Source: Citrus sinensis
Lineage: Eukaryota; Streptophyta; Magnoliopsida; Sapindales; Rutaceae
Direction of reading: 5' to 3'
Assembly (NCBI RefSeq): GCF_022201045.2
Contig: NC_068559.1
Location: 25,427,501-25,491,500, forward strand
DNA length: 64,000 bases
Positions 33,160-44,329 of the stretch are shown here, piece by piece (position 1 is the first letter of the stretch; every line of letters begins with the position of its first letter). Position numbers and translations under genes: made by a program. The notes under the pieces are model-generated. The model was given only the letters and a program-made list of their open reading frames with translations, did no database searches and had not been told where the DNA came from.

Positions 33160-34264
33160 ACCTTCACTCAATAATACCGAACCGAACATCAACTCAACTC
33201 TCATCTGTCCATCCTCTCAGTCTCGCCAAAATATCTCTCTTTGAAGTTTAAAACTTCTAAATTTGAAGCAAAAGAACCTAAATCTAATTCACGGATCGTA
33301 TTATCCCAAAGTCCCTGTTTGGCTCCTCAAGTTTCTGTAAATGCTTTTTTATGAAGCCTCCTTGGCTCATACCGATTTTCCCGGTACGTTTTGGCTCAAA
33401 ACCTCAGTTTTTTTTTTTCCACTTTAAAGTAAATGAATAAATTTCCTTCCGTATTTCCTTTATTTTTGATATATCTATTTTTCGGGGATTTTCAGTTTTA
33501 CGTTGGCAATTCGCGTTGGCAACGTGCCTTATTTGTTTTTATAGTTACCTATAAATTCGGCGACTCGCGTTTTATTCTGTTTTTGCGAGTGTCGATTAGC
33601 TGATAGAGATTTTTGTGTCTGGTCTCGGTTAAGATTTCATCCCGGGGGTCATTTTCGAGAAATCATTTTCCTTATTTTCTTTGGGTTGTAAGATGCTTTT
33701 TTTTTTTTAATGAAAATATCATTTTCCGAATCACGAATACCTGCTGCTTGATAAAATGTCTAAATCAGATTTAATGCTTTTATTTTTGCATAGTTCTTAA
33801 TTTTTTGCTTCTTGTATAACGCTAGTACTATATCGTTTTTAAATTTTGTATTCTTATATTTTAATTATGTCCAGATCAACTTTGATCATGAGAATTGTGA
33901 AATGAAATCGTACTTTGTAATTCTTTTTCGAAATTCCCTGTTTGGTTTCCAAGAAAATTGGAAACTGGGAAACTACATCATCAATCAATCAAGCCAAAAG
34001 CAATTCGTTAGCGTAGCTGAGTTGGCTTTCTATTAAAAATCGAAAATTCATCCAGACGAAATTTTATACGAGACTCGGTTTATTGGCTTGCTATTTTCAG
34101 TCATTGCAAAAGAAAGTAGAAACCGGGGCTTGTTTGGACAAGTATAGGTCTGCTTGAGATATTCAAAACATTTTCCTTTGTCAGTTGGTGATTATGATTT
34201 CTTCTACTTTATCATTTCAGACGATATAGATTTGCAATTTGGTTTTCCACTGTGAACGGGGATT
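33160..34264 (+). promoter_or_regulatory. 5' UTR of the U-box ligase gene with an 837-nt intron
   Basis: The leader exon ends at 33383 in TTTTCCCG followed by a strong GTACGT donor. The acceptor ATCATTTCAG ends at 34220, and 44 nt of leader then precede the ATG at 34265. The intron is T-rich throughout, as plant introns are. Confidence 0.65.
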
Positions 34265-37200
34265 ATGGATATTGCCGAAGTCGAAGAAAATCTGTTTGCG
34301 GCTAGTGATGCCAAGGTATGAACTGTTTATACCAATTGATTGAATTTGAATGGTGCATTTGGCAATTTTGTTGAATTTTTTCACTGGATTTTGGATAGCT
34401 TATTGTTTATCTTATTAAATAGTACTATTTTACTTTTCATTGACAAGGGGGCATTTTTGTTTACATGTTTGGTAGTTGTGTCTTTATGCATTAATGCATT
34501 ATGTATGCCCATTTCAGATCAAATGTTTTATCCCTAGTTGACAAAGACTCTCTAGATTTTTATGCTAATTTGATTTTAAATGAGGGTGTTATAGTACAAT
34601 ATACGGTTACATTTATCAAATTGGTCTTTCAAACATTAGTTTCATGTCATTACTGAATATCAATTCTAATGCAGTTACATGGAGACATGTGCAAGAAACT
34701 CTCTGCACTTTACTGCAAAATATTGTCTGTTTTTCCTTCCTTGGAAGCGTCACGGCCTAGGAGCAAATCTGGCATTCAGGCGTTATGTTCATTACACATA
34801 GCACTTGAGAAGGCCAAGAATATTCTTCATCACTGCTCAGAATGTAGTAAACTTTACCTGGTATGAACATTTTGATACAATATTTAACGTTAGCCTCAAT
34901 TTTTTGGTCAATTTTTTTCTACTATATTTATGTCTGGCGAAGTATGAGGTTTTGGGGAGGAATGTACTAATGCTACAACTTTTATCATGTAGGCTATAAC
35001 TGGGGATTCTGTGCTTTTAAAATTTGAAAAAGCACGCAGTGCTCTTGCTGAGAGTCTTAGGCGAGTTGAGGATATTGTTCCTCAATCGATTGGATGTCAG
35101 GTAAACTTTTTTCCAGTTCAATTTTGTGTCCGGCATTGAACAAAACTTCTCGTGTTATTGCAACAGGTAGTTAAATCAGAGATAAAAAATGTGAAATGGA
35201 AATTTAGGTGTGTGGAATTGTTTTGTAAGTTTGTCTAAGCTGATTGGTGTTGCTTTTGTGCTTGGTGGTTTTCTAAATAATTAATTCTTTTTTACTATCT
35301 GCCAGTGGGTTGCCATGCTTTACAGTGAAGTTCTCTCTTTATGTAATGGGTGTTTCTTCTTCAATTTGATATTATAGTTTCTAATGAATTGGTTACCAAA
35401 TGCCATACTTGCTTTTCTTGCTGTTTAGTGATTTTTAATTATTTTTTTTATCGGAACACTTTCAGATTTTGGAGATTGTAAATGAGCTCGAGACAATTGC
35501 GTTTTCACTTGATCCTTCTGAGAAACAAGTTGGTGATGATATAATTGCATTACTCCAGCAGGGTAGAAAATTTAACGACTCTAATGACAATAATGAGCTT
35601 GAATCATTTCACCAGGCTGCTACTAGACTTGGTATCACTTCCTCCAGAGCAGCTCTTACCGAGAGAAGAGCTCTTAAAAAACTTATTGAGAGAGCTCGTG
35701 TGGAGGAAGATAAGCGGAAAGAATCCATTGTGGCCTATCTTTTACACCTCATGAGAAAATACTCCAAGTTATTTAGAAGTGAGATGATAGATGACAATGA
35801 CTCACAAGGTTCAACTCCTTGTTCGCCAACTGTTCAATGTTCTTTTGAGGATGGGGTGCACAATGGCAATGAGCATGCCTTTGACCGCCAGCTATCAAAA
35901 CTTTGTTCTTTCAATTTTAGGCCAAACAATAGGAGATCAGGGCAGATGCCCCTTCCGCCAGAAGAATTGAGGTGTCCGATATCATTACAGCTTATGTATG
36001 ATCCAGTCATAATTGCTTCTGGACAAACATATGAAAGGATCTGCATTGAAAAATGGTTAAGTGATGGGCACAGTACCTGCCCAAAAACTCAGCAGAAGTT
36101 GCCTCATCTTTGTTTAACACCAAATTACTGTGTTAAGGGTCTCATTGCTAGCTGGTGCGAAATGAATGGAGTTTCTGTTCCCGACAGTCCTCCTGATTCT
36201 CTTGACCTTAACTATTGGAGGCTGGCTTTGTCTGAGGAGTCCACCAATTCAAAATCAAATGAAATTGTCCGCTCTTGCAAATTGAAAGAGATGAAGGTTG
36301 TTCCTTTGGAGGTGAGTGGAACAATTGAGGAGTCAGAATACAATGATATTGAAAATATTTATGCACAGGAGGATGAGTCTGGAACCAATGTGTTTGAAAG
36401 ATATCAGGATTTCCTGAATGTCCTGAATGAAGGGGAAAACTTGGGGCAAAAATGCAATATTGTAGAACAAATAAGGCTCCTGCTGAAGGATGATGAGGAG
36501 GCCAGGGTTTTCACGGGAGCAAATGGATTTGTTGTAGTGTTGTTGAGGTTCCTAGAGTCAGCTGTGTGTGAAAGGAATTCATATGCTCAAGAAATTGGGG
36601 CTATGGCTCTATTTAACCTTGCAGTCAACAATAACAGGTTTGTGCTCTTGTTCAATGTTTTCTTAAAGCACTGTATAACTGTGTTGGCTTCAGTATTGGT
36701 ATTGGTTTTGATGGTATTTTAGCCATAGATATAGTCATTAGGAATTTAATACATTGAACAATGATGGGGGTTACCGTGCATAAGAATCAACAAATAGAAA
36801 TTACCTTTTTGTGGAATGTTTTGTTTCTGTTCCTATTCTTCATTTATTTGTGAATCACATAGATGTTAATTTCTTCTCCTTTTTTTTAATCTCAAATTAC
36901 AGAAACAAAGAATTGATGTTAGCTGCTGGAGTGATTCCATTGCTGGAGAAAATGATCTCGAACTCCAACTCTCATGGTGCAGCAACAGCACTATATCTGA
37001 ACCTCTCATTCCTTGATGATGCCAAGCCTATCATTGGCTCAAGTCATGCTGTCCCATTTTTAGTTGAGCTTTGTAAAGGCAAAACTGAACACCAATGCAA
37101 GCTTGATGCCCTTCATGCTCTTTATAACCTGTCCACTATCCCCTCCAACATTCCAAACCTTCTTTCAGCTGGCATTATCAGTGGCCTACAATCTCTTGCT

Positions 37201-37713
37201 GTACCTGGTGACCCCATGTGGACGGAAAAATCATTAGCAGTTTTGTTAAATTTAGCTGCAAGTGCAGCAGGAAAAGAAGAAATGAATTCAACCCCAGGCT
37301 TAGTTTCTGGGTTGGCAACGGTGTTGGACACTGGTGAACTCATTGAGCAGGAGCAAGCTGTTTCATGTCTTTTCCTTTTGTGTAATGGGAATGAGAAATG
37401 TTGTCAAATGGTTCTACAAGAAGGGGTCATTCCTGCACTTGTGTCGATTTCAGTGAATGGGAGTACAAGAGGGAGAGACAAGGCACAGAGACTTTTGATG
37501 TTATTTCGGGAGCAGAGGCAACGGGATCATCCACCTGTTGATATCGGACAACAAGATGATGATAGTAGTGAGAAGCTGAAACCAACATATACTCCCACTC
37601 CCGACCATGCTCCAGAATCAAAGCCTCTATGTAAATCTATATCAAGAAGAAAGATGGGAAAAGCTTTTAGCTTCTTGTGGAAGAGCAAGAGCTATTCAGT
37701 TTCCCAGTATTAA
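34265..37713 (+). CDS. PUB45: U-box E3 ubiquitin ligase with armadillo repeats (PUB45/PUB6/PUB7 group)
   Basis: Coding exons are 34265-34315, 34675-34860, 34993-35100, 35466-36637 and 36903-37713, with closed phases, giving 775 residues. The N-terminal UND region (about 1-235) contains [20 protein letters not shown] and [14 protein letters not shown], characteristic of this group. The U-box (about 280-353) reads [18 protein letters not shown], then GQTYER..IEKWL and TCPKTQQ. Armadillo repeats cover about 430-720. The tail is basic and ends FSFLWKSKS plus a few residues. It would recruit an E2 and ubiquitinate unknown targets in nucleus or cytosol. The length and exon plan match Arabidopsis PUB45-type proteins. 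PUB45 is the closest name I can give; a PUB6 or PUB7 assignment is also possible. Confidence 0.93.
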
Positions 37714-38027
37714 AATAGGCGCCCTTAGCTTTGTAAATTTTCCCTGTATCTTCTTTTCTATTTCCTTTTCTGTCCTGCTACCGCGGGCATAATTTATTTC
37801 TTGTTACTCGTAGAGAAGAGATGTACAGCCCTTGTAATCAATGGATTTTGGTCTAGTTTCCTTATCTTCAACTTCTGGGTAGGAGGACATATACATTATA
37901 CTCACGATTGATGATCTGAATATCTGATGCCCTAAACTTCGCCTCTCTATGCAAGTTGGTTGTCTCTGCAGTGAAAGTTGACACCGTTAAAAGAGATAAA
38001 AAAAAAAAGGCCGGCGGGCTTTAACAA

Positions 38028-38083
38028 GCCCGTCTAGCTCAGTTAGTAGCTTGTGGTCGACGGTTCGAGCCCCACGGTGGGCG
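38028..38083 (+). pseudogene. Truncated tRNA-Lys relic lacking the anticodon arm
   Basis: The sequence begins GCCCGTCTAGCTCAGTTAGT and ends GTTCGAGCCCCACGGTGGGC plus G. Acceptor stem, D arm and T arm match plant tRNA-Lys(CTT), but about 17 nt covering most of the anticodon arm are missing, leaving 56 nt instead of 73. AGTAG is joined directly to CTTGTGGTCG. One change in the T stem (ACGG for GTGGG) weakens pairing. A and B boxes survive, so Pol III transcription is possible, but it cannot decode. Confidence 0.85.
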
Positions 38084-38423
38084 TTCGGTTTTTGACTCTT
38101 GATAAGAGAGATCCGCTTCCCCGGCGAAGGTAATGGGAAAAACAGATCTCTTACTCCCGGAGTATGCCCATGTGCTCTCGTTCGGTTATGGGTTTCAAAT
38201 TTGGACAAATGGATAAACATTATACCGAGACAAACATTGAGGTTTTTTATTACTGTATTAAAAGGTTGGCTCATCATTTAAAATCACACCATATCCATTA
38301 CATGATGAATAATTAGGATTCAATAAGTCTGCAAGCACATGATAAAACTTCAGGCAGGCAAGTGGCTGCCAGGTTGGTTGTCTCTCCGCACGAGTCACGA
38401 CCACGCTATCGGACATGTTTGGC

Positions 38424-38624
38424 TTATAGACCTTTTCGATTCCGTTTCGTATTGCTTCTCCTCTTCTTCGCCTTTCTGACAAACTCGCCAATCTTCTCAT
38501 CGCCTTCAGCTTCCCTACTTGCCTTCTGTTTGTTACCAACTTCAGCAACTTCCGTCTTCTTCCTCTTGAGAAACTCCACTAATCCTTCAAGAGCAACCTC
38601 AGCAACTTCACTTTTCATGAGCTC
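38424..38624 (-). pseudogene. Out-of-use C-terminal tail of the AAA-ATPase, after the premature stop
   Basis: Directly after the TAA, the same frame reads ELMKSEVAEVALEGLVEFLK and continues with a Lys/Glu-rich stretch to a TAG at 38424-38426. This is the normal C-terminal helix and charged tail of the family. Its composition and frame are preserved, so the stop is either recent, a polymorphism, or a sequencing error. Confidence 0.8.
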
Positions 38625-39959
38625 TTACGCTATCTTTGCCGGCGTTACCTCCACTTTCGTTAACAGTTCATCGATTTCAGGAAACAGGTTGTGATCATTG
38701 ATGCCCAAGTAGTTAGAAACGAGAATCCTGATCCCACTTGGATTGCAATAAGACATGTGAATGTGCATGTCCATTCTGCCTGGCCTTAGCAATGCAGGGG
38801 CTAGCCTGTTTTTGTGATTGGTTGTGAAGACAATAATTCTCTCGTCACCACAGCTTGACCATAATCCATCAATGAAATTAAGCAAGCCAGATAAAGTTAA
38901 CTGTCAAAATACATCAAAAGATAATTGTAATTAGAGCAAGGATACTGGGGGCTTCATTCAAGAATTAGCTAGCAAACTCACCTTGCTGTACTCACTCTGC
39001 TCCACACATTCTCCATTTTGTCTATCTTGCAACTTAACACTGCAATCAATATCCTCAATCACAAGTATTGAACGGTTTGAAGTGGACACTAACCGTCTTC
39101 TTAGCTCTGAGTTGCAGTAAACGCTTGTAAGCTCCATATCATAGATGTTGAATTTCAAGTAGTTGGCCATGGCAGCAATCAAGCTTGACTTTCCGGTACC
39201 AGGAGGGCCAAACAACAAGTACCCACGTTTCCAAACCTTTCCAACTCTTCTGTAAAAGTTCCTTCTCTTCACAAATCTGTCCAAGTCATCTATCGAGGCC
39301 TGCTTCATGGACGGGTCCATTGCAATCTTGTCAAATGTTGCTGGATGATCAAGATTTGTTGAACCCCAAGCTCCTCCTCTATCGCTATCTCCACCGAAAT
39401 GTCCTACTGCATAGAGCTTCACCACTTTGTTTTGCTCTTTGATGGCATTTGATTTCTCCATTACATATGGCAAGTATATATTCAATATTCTCTCCATGTA
39501 CTTCTTAGGAAAACTGAGCTCAATTACTCTTTCGGCCTTTCCCCTTTGAGATGATCGCTCTTCGGTTTCCTTACAAGTCATTTCCCACACGAGACAGATT
39601 CCTTCAAATATGTCACTGATCTTCTCACCTTTGTTGATTGTCACTGACAGGTTTTTCTCTTTTGTAGTTTTGGAGACCTTGAGTTTCTCCAGAGATGCAG
39701 TGATTTTCGTGCTCAAGTAGAGTTCAGAAGCTTCATATAATTGATTGATGGAGAAGCCATTGTACTCATCAATGATGAGAGTCATTTGAGAAGAATGGTT
39801 TGTGAAAAGGCCTCCGAGTTTCGATAACATCATGGTTTGGAGTTGCTTGGGAATGATCTGGCTGGTCAAAGTCTGAACTTCATTGATCACTGTCCGAACT
39901 AGCATTGCTGATGCTGCGAAGGCGGTGTATGTTGACAGAACTGATGTAGCTGAGGGCAT
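38625..39959 (-). CDS. AAA-ATPase, BCS1/HSR4 type (At3g50940-like), C-terminus truncated
   Basis: Exons are 38982-39959 and 38625-38900; the GTGAGT donor and GACAG acceptor close in phase, giving 417 residues. An N-terminal membrane anchor lies at about 7-28, followed by the AAA_assoc domain (to about 135). Walker A GPPGTGKSS is at 251-259 and Walker B ILVIEDID at 298-305. In exon 2 are FTTNH (sensor 1) and LLRPGRMD (arginine finger). Relatives in this clade (HSR4, AATP1) are stress-induced ATPases on mitochondrial or ER membranes. The frame ends at a TAA (38625-38627) just after TPAKIA, where relatives continue with EELM. The same frame resumes and stays open to 38424, so the stop looks like a nonsense mutation that removes about 67 residues. 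Confidence 0.9.
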
Positions 39960-40582
39960 GCCTTTGAGAGAAAATATTTTTGCTCTTGATATGAAGAATT
40001 GTGCTCTATGGTGTTTTTGCGTGCTTGGCTTCTGGGAAATTTAAATTGGATGATTTAATAGAAGACAGGCTTCCATTGGAAGCTACTTGATGATACAGTA
40101 ACCAAGTCAGATTATTTTCATAGGAGCTTGCTTATGTTACAGCTTCTGCAAGTAACATAGTCAATGGGAATCTTCCACTGGTGTTGGTGCTGATGCAACC
40201 TAGGCAAGGGAGCTGTTGAAGCAAGGTCAAAATGCCAAGGCTGTTAGTTGCAGCTTCTGCAACTTAGCCGTGTCCTATTTTCATAAGCTTCCATCGGAAG
40301 CTGATCAATGATTAGGAGATTCGATTGCATAGAAGAGTCAGAGCAATCCAAGTCAACTCAACCAATCAGAATCATGCACGCTGGGAACAATCGTCTCAAG
40401 GAATTCTTGCAATAAGTTTAGTTGACTCTGTCTTAGAAAAAATAAAAAGTAAAAATTAAGCATTGACAATCTTCTGCACAAATTATAAGAAAGGCCAAAA
40501 TTAAGCTTATATTTAAAATTTCAATAGAACATGCTTTAATTTCCAGTTTTGATCTACATCATTTACTCATGTCACTACATTT
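39960..40582. other. Upstream region of the AAA-ATPase
   Basis: This is the putative promoter and leader. CTTCCATCGGAAGCT-like or CTTCCATTGGAAGCT-like inverted motifs occur near 40070 and 40287, and AGCTTCTGCAA near 40142 and 40253, so a 100-200-bp segment appears loosely duplicated. I see no gene here. Confidence 0.45.
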
Positions 40583-41058
40583 TAGGGGGTGTTCACGAAT
40601 CAAATTTGCGGATTGGATATCAATCCATATCCAATCCAAGATTTTGTAGATTATAAATTTTCAATCTAATTCAATCAACAAATTGGTTAAATTCAATCTA
40701 AATCTAATCCATACGTCTGCGGATGGGATGTAAATTTGACTCAATCCATATCCAATCCACCATTTCTGTGAATTGTTTTGTGGACTAATTTTTTTTAATT
40801 CTATCCAATCTAGGAACTAAGTAAATAAAAATATTAATATCAAAAATAATTTTACTACCGATCAAATTTAAAAGTAAACAAGATTTAAATTAATTAATTG
40901 TTTAAATAAGACTAGAAAATACATTCAAAATTTTAAAATATAACACATCAAAAAGAAAAAATCTCATTCGTTTAAATCAGTACATAAAAAATAACTGTTT
41001 AGGTAGCTATATTTGTTTATTTTTATTTTTTATTATTATCAGATAAGATATAACATGC

Positions 41059-41061
<3 letters not shown>

Positions 41062-41095
<34 letters not shown>
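41062..41095. repeat. (CA)n microsatellite
   Basis: An uninterrupted CA run directly abuts, and overlaps by a few bases, the left terminal inverted repeat of the FAR1-carrying element. Confidence 0.95.
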
Positions 41096-41098
<3 letters not shown>

Positions 41099-41997
41099 AT
41101 TTCTATTATCCGAATGTCCGGATATTAGCTATCCTCCGCATGTTGAATATAAGCGGTTGGATCAAATTGAGTCAATCCAACGCTCTTACAACCCTCTCTC
41201 ACTTTACCGCATCGTCGTTTTTTTTCAACTACTTCTTTAGTGGTTGCCCCTTCTTTAGAGCATACATACTCCTTCCTTACAATTTTGCCTGTGTGACTTT
41301 TCCTACTAAAATTGATTCTCACACTAAAACCAGCCTTTTTTGCATATTCATTATAAAATTCATGAACGTCATCTAGTAAGACAATTTCTTGTCCCAACCT
41401 GGGCATATGATCATGCGGTATGACTACGGGTTTGTAAACTTTGTCTCTCTGCTCTTGCATGGCTTCTTCATAACTTTCCCCAGTGTCTACTCCAATATCA
41501 TTCATTCTCTTCATAAATCAAACAAGAAAAAAATTCATTATAACATCACGATCTATAATAATTAATGTGAAAATGGATTTTACCTACATGGAAATTAGAA
41601 AGATGCAGACAAGAATAGAACAATGCAAATAATAAAATAAAAGGCGTCTGATTACATTCATAACTCATGAGCAAAATAATAAACACATATATTTTATAAA
41701 GAATTTAGCATACCTGTTATTAATTGTGAGAACACGCCAACAGTAGCGATCAAAATTAAAAATTAAAGTCGATGATAATTAGTGTTTTGGCTTGGCAACT
41801 AGTTAATAGGCAGACAACTAGTTATATAACTAGGGTTCTTTTACAGCAATAAATCAATATTATATTTGTTGCACTTTACTAGTTTAGCGCACAAAGACTT
41901 TAAGAGCGTTGGATTGACCCAGTTTGATCCAACCGCTTATATTCAACATGCAGAGGATAGCTAATATCCGGACATTCGGATAATAGAAATATTGTGT
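41092..41997. mobile_element. TIR element (Pack-MULE-like) carrying a FAR1 domain fragment
   Basis: The termini are 97-bp inverted repeats (41092-41188 and 41901-41997) with only three mismatches, beginning ACACAATATTTCTATTATCC. TIRs of about 100 bp fit Mutator-like elements. The interior holds a FAR1 DNA-binding-domain exon on the minus strand. The left flank is a (CA)n tract and the right flank a (TA)n tract, so a normal 9-bp duplication cannot be recognised. Insertion into TA microsatellites is known for rice Micron elements. The high TIR identity suggests fairly recent activity. Confidence 0.75.
41170..41514 (-). pseudogene. FAR1/FHY3 DNA-binding-domain fragment inside the TIR element
   Basis: The frame starting at 41514 (minus) contains MPRLGQEIVLLDDVHEFYNE, YAKKAGFSVRI, a basic KSHTGKIVRKEYVCSKEG stretch and KKRRCGKVREGC. 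This is the FAR1 domain pattern of FHY3/FAR1 proteins, themselves derived from MULE transposases: a G..F.s...a..FYN.YA..GFs.R core followed by the first zinc-binding Cys. The reading frame then runs straight into the 97-bp TIR and ends in it. No MULE DDE core or SWIM domain is present. It may be a captured host FAR1 exon or a remnant of the element's own transposase. Confidence 0.75.
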
Positions 41998-42010
41998 ATA
42001 TATATATATA

Positions 42011-42164
42011 GAAATGTTCTCATTCGGAATTATAAAGTGCGGGAACGTCCGGAAAACACATAAACTGTGCGGTTTAAGTGATTCAAGTTGTAAATCTTTA
42101 AAATCCCACAGTTTTAAAATTTTTCCAAATTTTGTTCACACTTTAAGATTCCGGATCAGAAAAC

Positions 42165-42167
<3 letters not shown>
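42011..42167. mobile_element. Small MITE flanked on both sides by (TA)n
   Basis: CGGAATTATAAAGTGCGGGA (from 42025) is matched in inverse orientation by GTTCACACTTTAAGATTCCG (42134-42153). The pairing extends inward as GGAAAA/TTTTCC-like and AACTGTG/CACAGTT blocks, giving a roughly 157-bp fold-back. It sits between a (TA)n tract at 41997-42010 and a longer one at 42168-42202. Confidence 0.6.

Positions 42168-42202
<35 letters not shown>
42168..42202. repeat. (TA)n microsatellite
   Basis: A pure TA run of about 17 units ends the MITE. With the tract at 41997-42010 it looks like one original microsatellite split by insertions. Confidence 0.95.
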
Positions 42203-42206
<4 letters not shown>

Positions 42207-42358
42207 ACCGACTACAGATTTTTCAATTTGCAATTCAATTCGAACAACCAATATACAGATTGGATTTTTACGAATTAGATGGATTGAGCAAATCAGATTA
42301 GATACTAAACATCCTACTGCATTTATTGTTTTTTTAATCAAACTTGGTTGTTTGCTAT

Positions 42359-44060
42359 GGGCATGTTTGGTTATGGTATAAGAGCTCTCATTGTATTAGA
42401 ATATTATTATACCATGTTTGGTACTTACATCACATAGTATTACAATGTGGTCAACTCCAAATTTTATGCGGTCAAACACGCATAAACTAAACCCGAGGGG
42501 GGGGGGGTCGGGTTTAAGCGGGTTTTGCAACTATTTCAGACCAAAAAAATTAGACTTCCCTCTCGTTCTCACCTTGTCCTCAAATAAACCAAAATAGCTC
42601 TCCTTGTTCAATCTGTGATTTCTCCTGTGTAGTGGCTTAACAAGAGCCAACTCCACGATGCTCCACCACCACATCAACAGCCTTTGCCGTGCGACACCAA
42701 CTCCACCGTAACCTCATCGTGCGACACCCACCCACTGCGTGATACCACCTCCACTGCACCCCACGGCGTGACACCACCTTCGCTGCAACACCATCTCTAC
42801 TGTGCAGTACAATTGTTCTCCATGTCCTTCACCACCTAAGGTTTGATATTTCATTTGGGTTTAATTTTTTAATTTAGGTTTAATTTCTAGATTAGGGTTT
42901 TATTTTATTTGCTTTCAATTTAATCATGTTTTTCCGTTATAATCAAACATTCGTAGCAATTGATTTTTATGGAAAATAAGGGGCTAATTGCTGGGGCTGG
43001 GTTTTTAGCCAAGTGCAGAAAATTGCCCCTGTTTGGATTATATGAGAACAAAGGAATAACATCTCTGCATATACTTTATATATGTGTGTGTGAAATGCTG
43101 CAGTAAAATGGAAAAGTTGTGGTCCTGATCATCCGTTTGCTTTTAGTTTTTATTGTTCTTTTCCTTTTCTTTCTTTTTAGAAAGTTGGTCATCCATTTGT
43201 TCAAATCATGCTTTTCCTGTCAATTTTTTTGTTAGGTTCATATGAAAAAGTAGTATGGTTCATAGTGTATGATTGGCAATTTGAGCAATATCATTATTGT
43301 TACACTATTTATTCATACGACAATTAATACAATAATACAATAAATTAGTGATTAAAATCGAATTATAATATCGAGTCATAAATCAGTTAACCCTCTGCAA
43401 TTAGAAGCTTGTTAAAGCTGGTAACCTATTTAGCTGTCTATGAAAATGGATTTTGTTTTTTTGTTTGGGAGAACATGTTAATAATGAGGTAAGGCATAAT
43501 CAATTACAGGGGTTACATTAGAAAGGAAGTTGCAAAATTCAACAAGAGTAACTGAAATTACAGCCCTGTTTTGGCGCTTGGCAACAAACTGGATGACAGA
43601 AATTACATATTGTGAGGTTACGTTTCTGTTTGTCGCAATTGGCAGTTCAGCCTCGACCGTAACCTTCTTTTTAGTTATTAATATAATTTCCCACTTTTAT
43701 TTATTTTCTCTTTCTTCTTCTACAATTTGTTAGTTTAAATAAAAGAATTATGATTCTTTTATTTAAACAAAAAAATTGATGTAAAAATTCTTAAATTTAA
43801 CACTTCTAAATTTAATATTTTTCTAAGTACTAGTAAATATTATTTTCTAAATATATAATTAAAATTAATCACCAAAAGAAATTAATACAGTACAGTGTAA
43901 CACCAAACATAACATTACTAAAAATTAATACAGTATTGTGTAGCACCAAACATTGTACAACATTATTATAATACAGTGCTAATGCAATACAGCATAATAC
44001 AATACACCAGCATTAAAATAATGCAATACAGTATAATACAATACGTGTACCAAACGCACC
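42359..44060. mobile_element. Unclassified TIR-like element with GGTTTGGT-type ends
   Basis: The left boundary GGCATGTTTGGTTATGGTAT (42359) has an inverted counterpart GGTGCGTTTGGTACACGTAT (inverse of the sequence ending 44060). Both are followed inward by several TTGTATTA / GTATTGTATTA motifs, dense at 43890-44045 and sparser at 42390-42450. Flanking TATG is present on both sides. The interior has a C/A-rich stretch with CCACCAC-like runs (42655-42830) but no transposase. Class and limits are uncertain. Confidence 0.4.
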
Positions 44061-44329
44061 TTATGTGTTTCAAAGCTGTATTCTGTGAGTGTGACCGTGT
44101 GATAAAGAGAATTGTATATACAGTGAAACACAAATAGTCAAATACTACTACCACAAATGCGCCAACTGTTATAATTTCATATTCTTTGTATTCTCTAAAC
44201 TACGCAACGGTCAGTGCAAAATATACTGGCAAACAGGCAGCTTATGCGTTCCCTTTATTAGAAAAATTTGTACTGAATTGATTAAGATTGAAGAATCACT
44301 TTTGCTTGCACCTTTACAACGTTTTTCAT

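Larger units (their letters stand above)
40583..42316. mobile_element. Non-autonomous hAT-like element with 8-bp target-site duplication
   Basis: The left end TAGGGGGTGTTCACGAATCA (40583) and the inverse of the right end, TAGGATGTTTAGTATCTAAT (ending 42316), are related termini. Both are followed inward by TTTGC and a TTGGAT/AATCCA-rich subterminal region. The flanks CTACATTT (40575-40582) and CTGCATTT (42317-42324) match at 7 of 8 bases, the duplication length typical of hAT. No hAT transposase is present. Later insertions at 41092-41997 and 42011-42167 make up much of its length. Confidence 0.65.

Noticed and set aside
38028..38083. Functional tRNA-Lys gene
   Set aside because: The anticodon arm is missing, so it cannot decode.
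42014..42341. Open frames with YIYIYIYI stretches
   Set aside because: They are translations of the (TA)n microsatellite.
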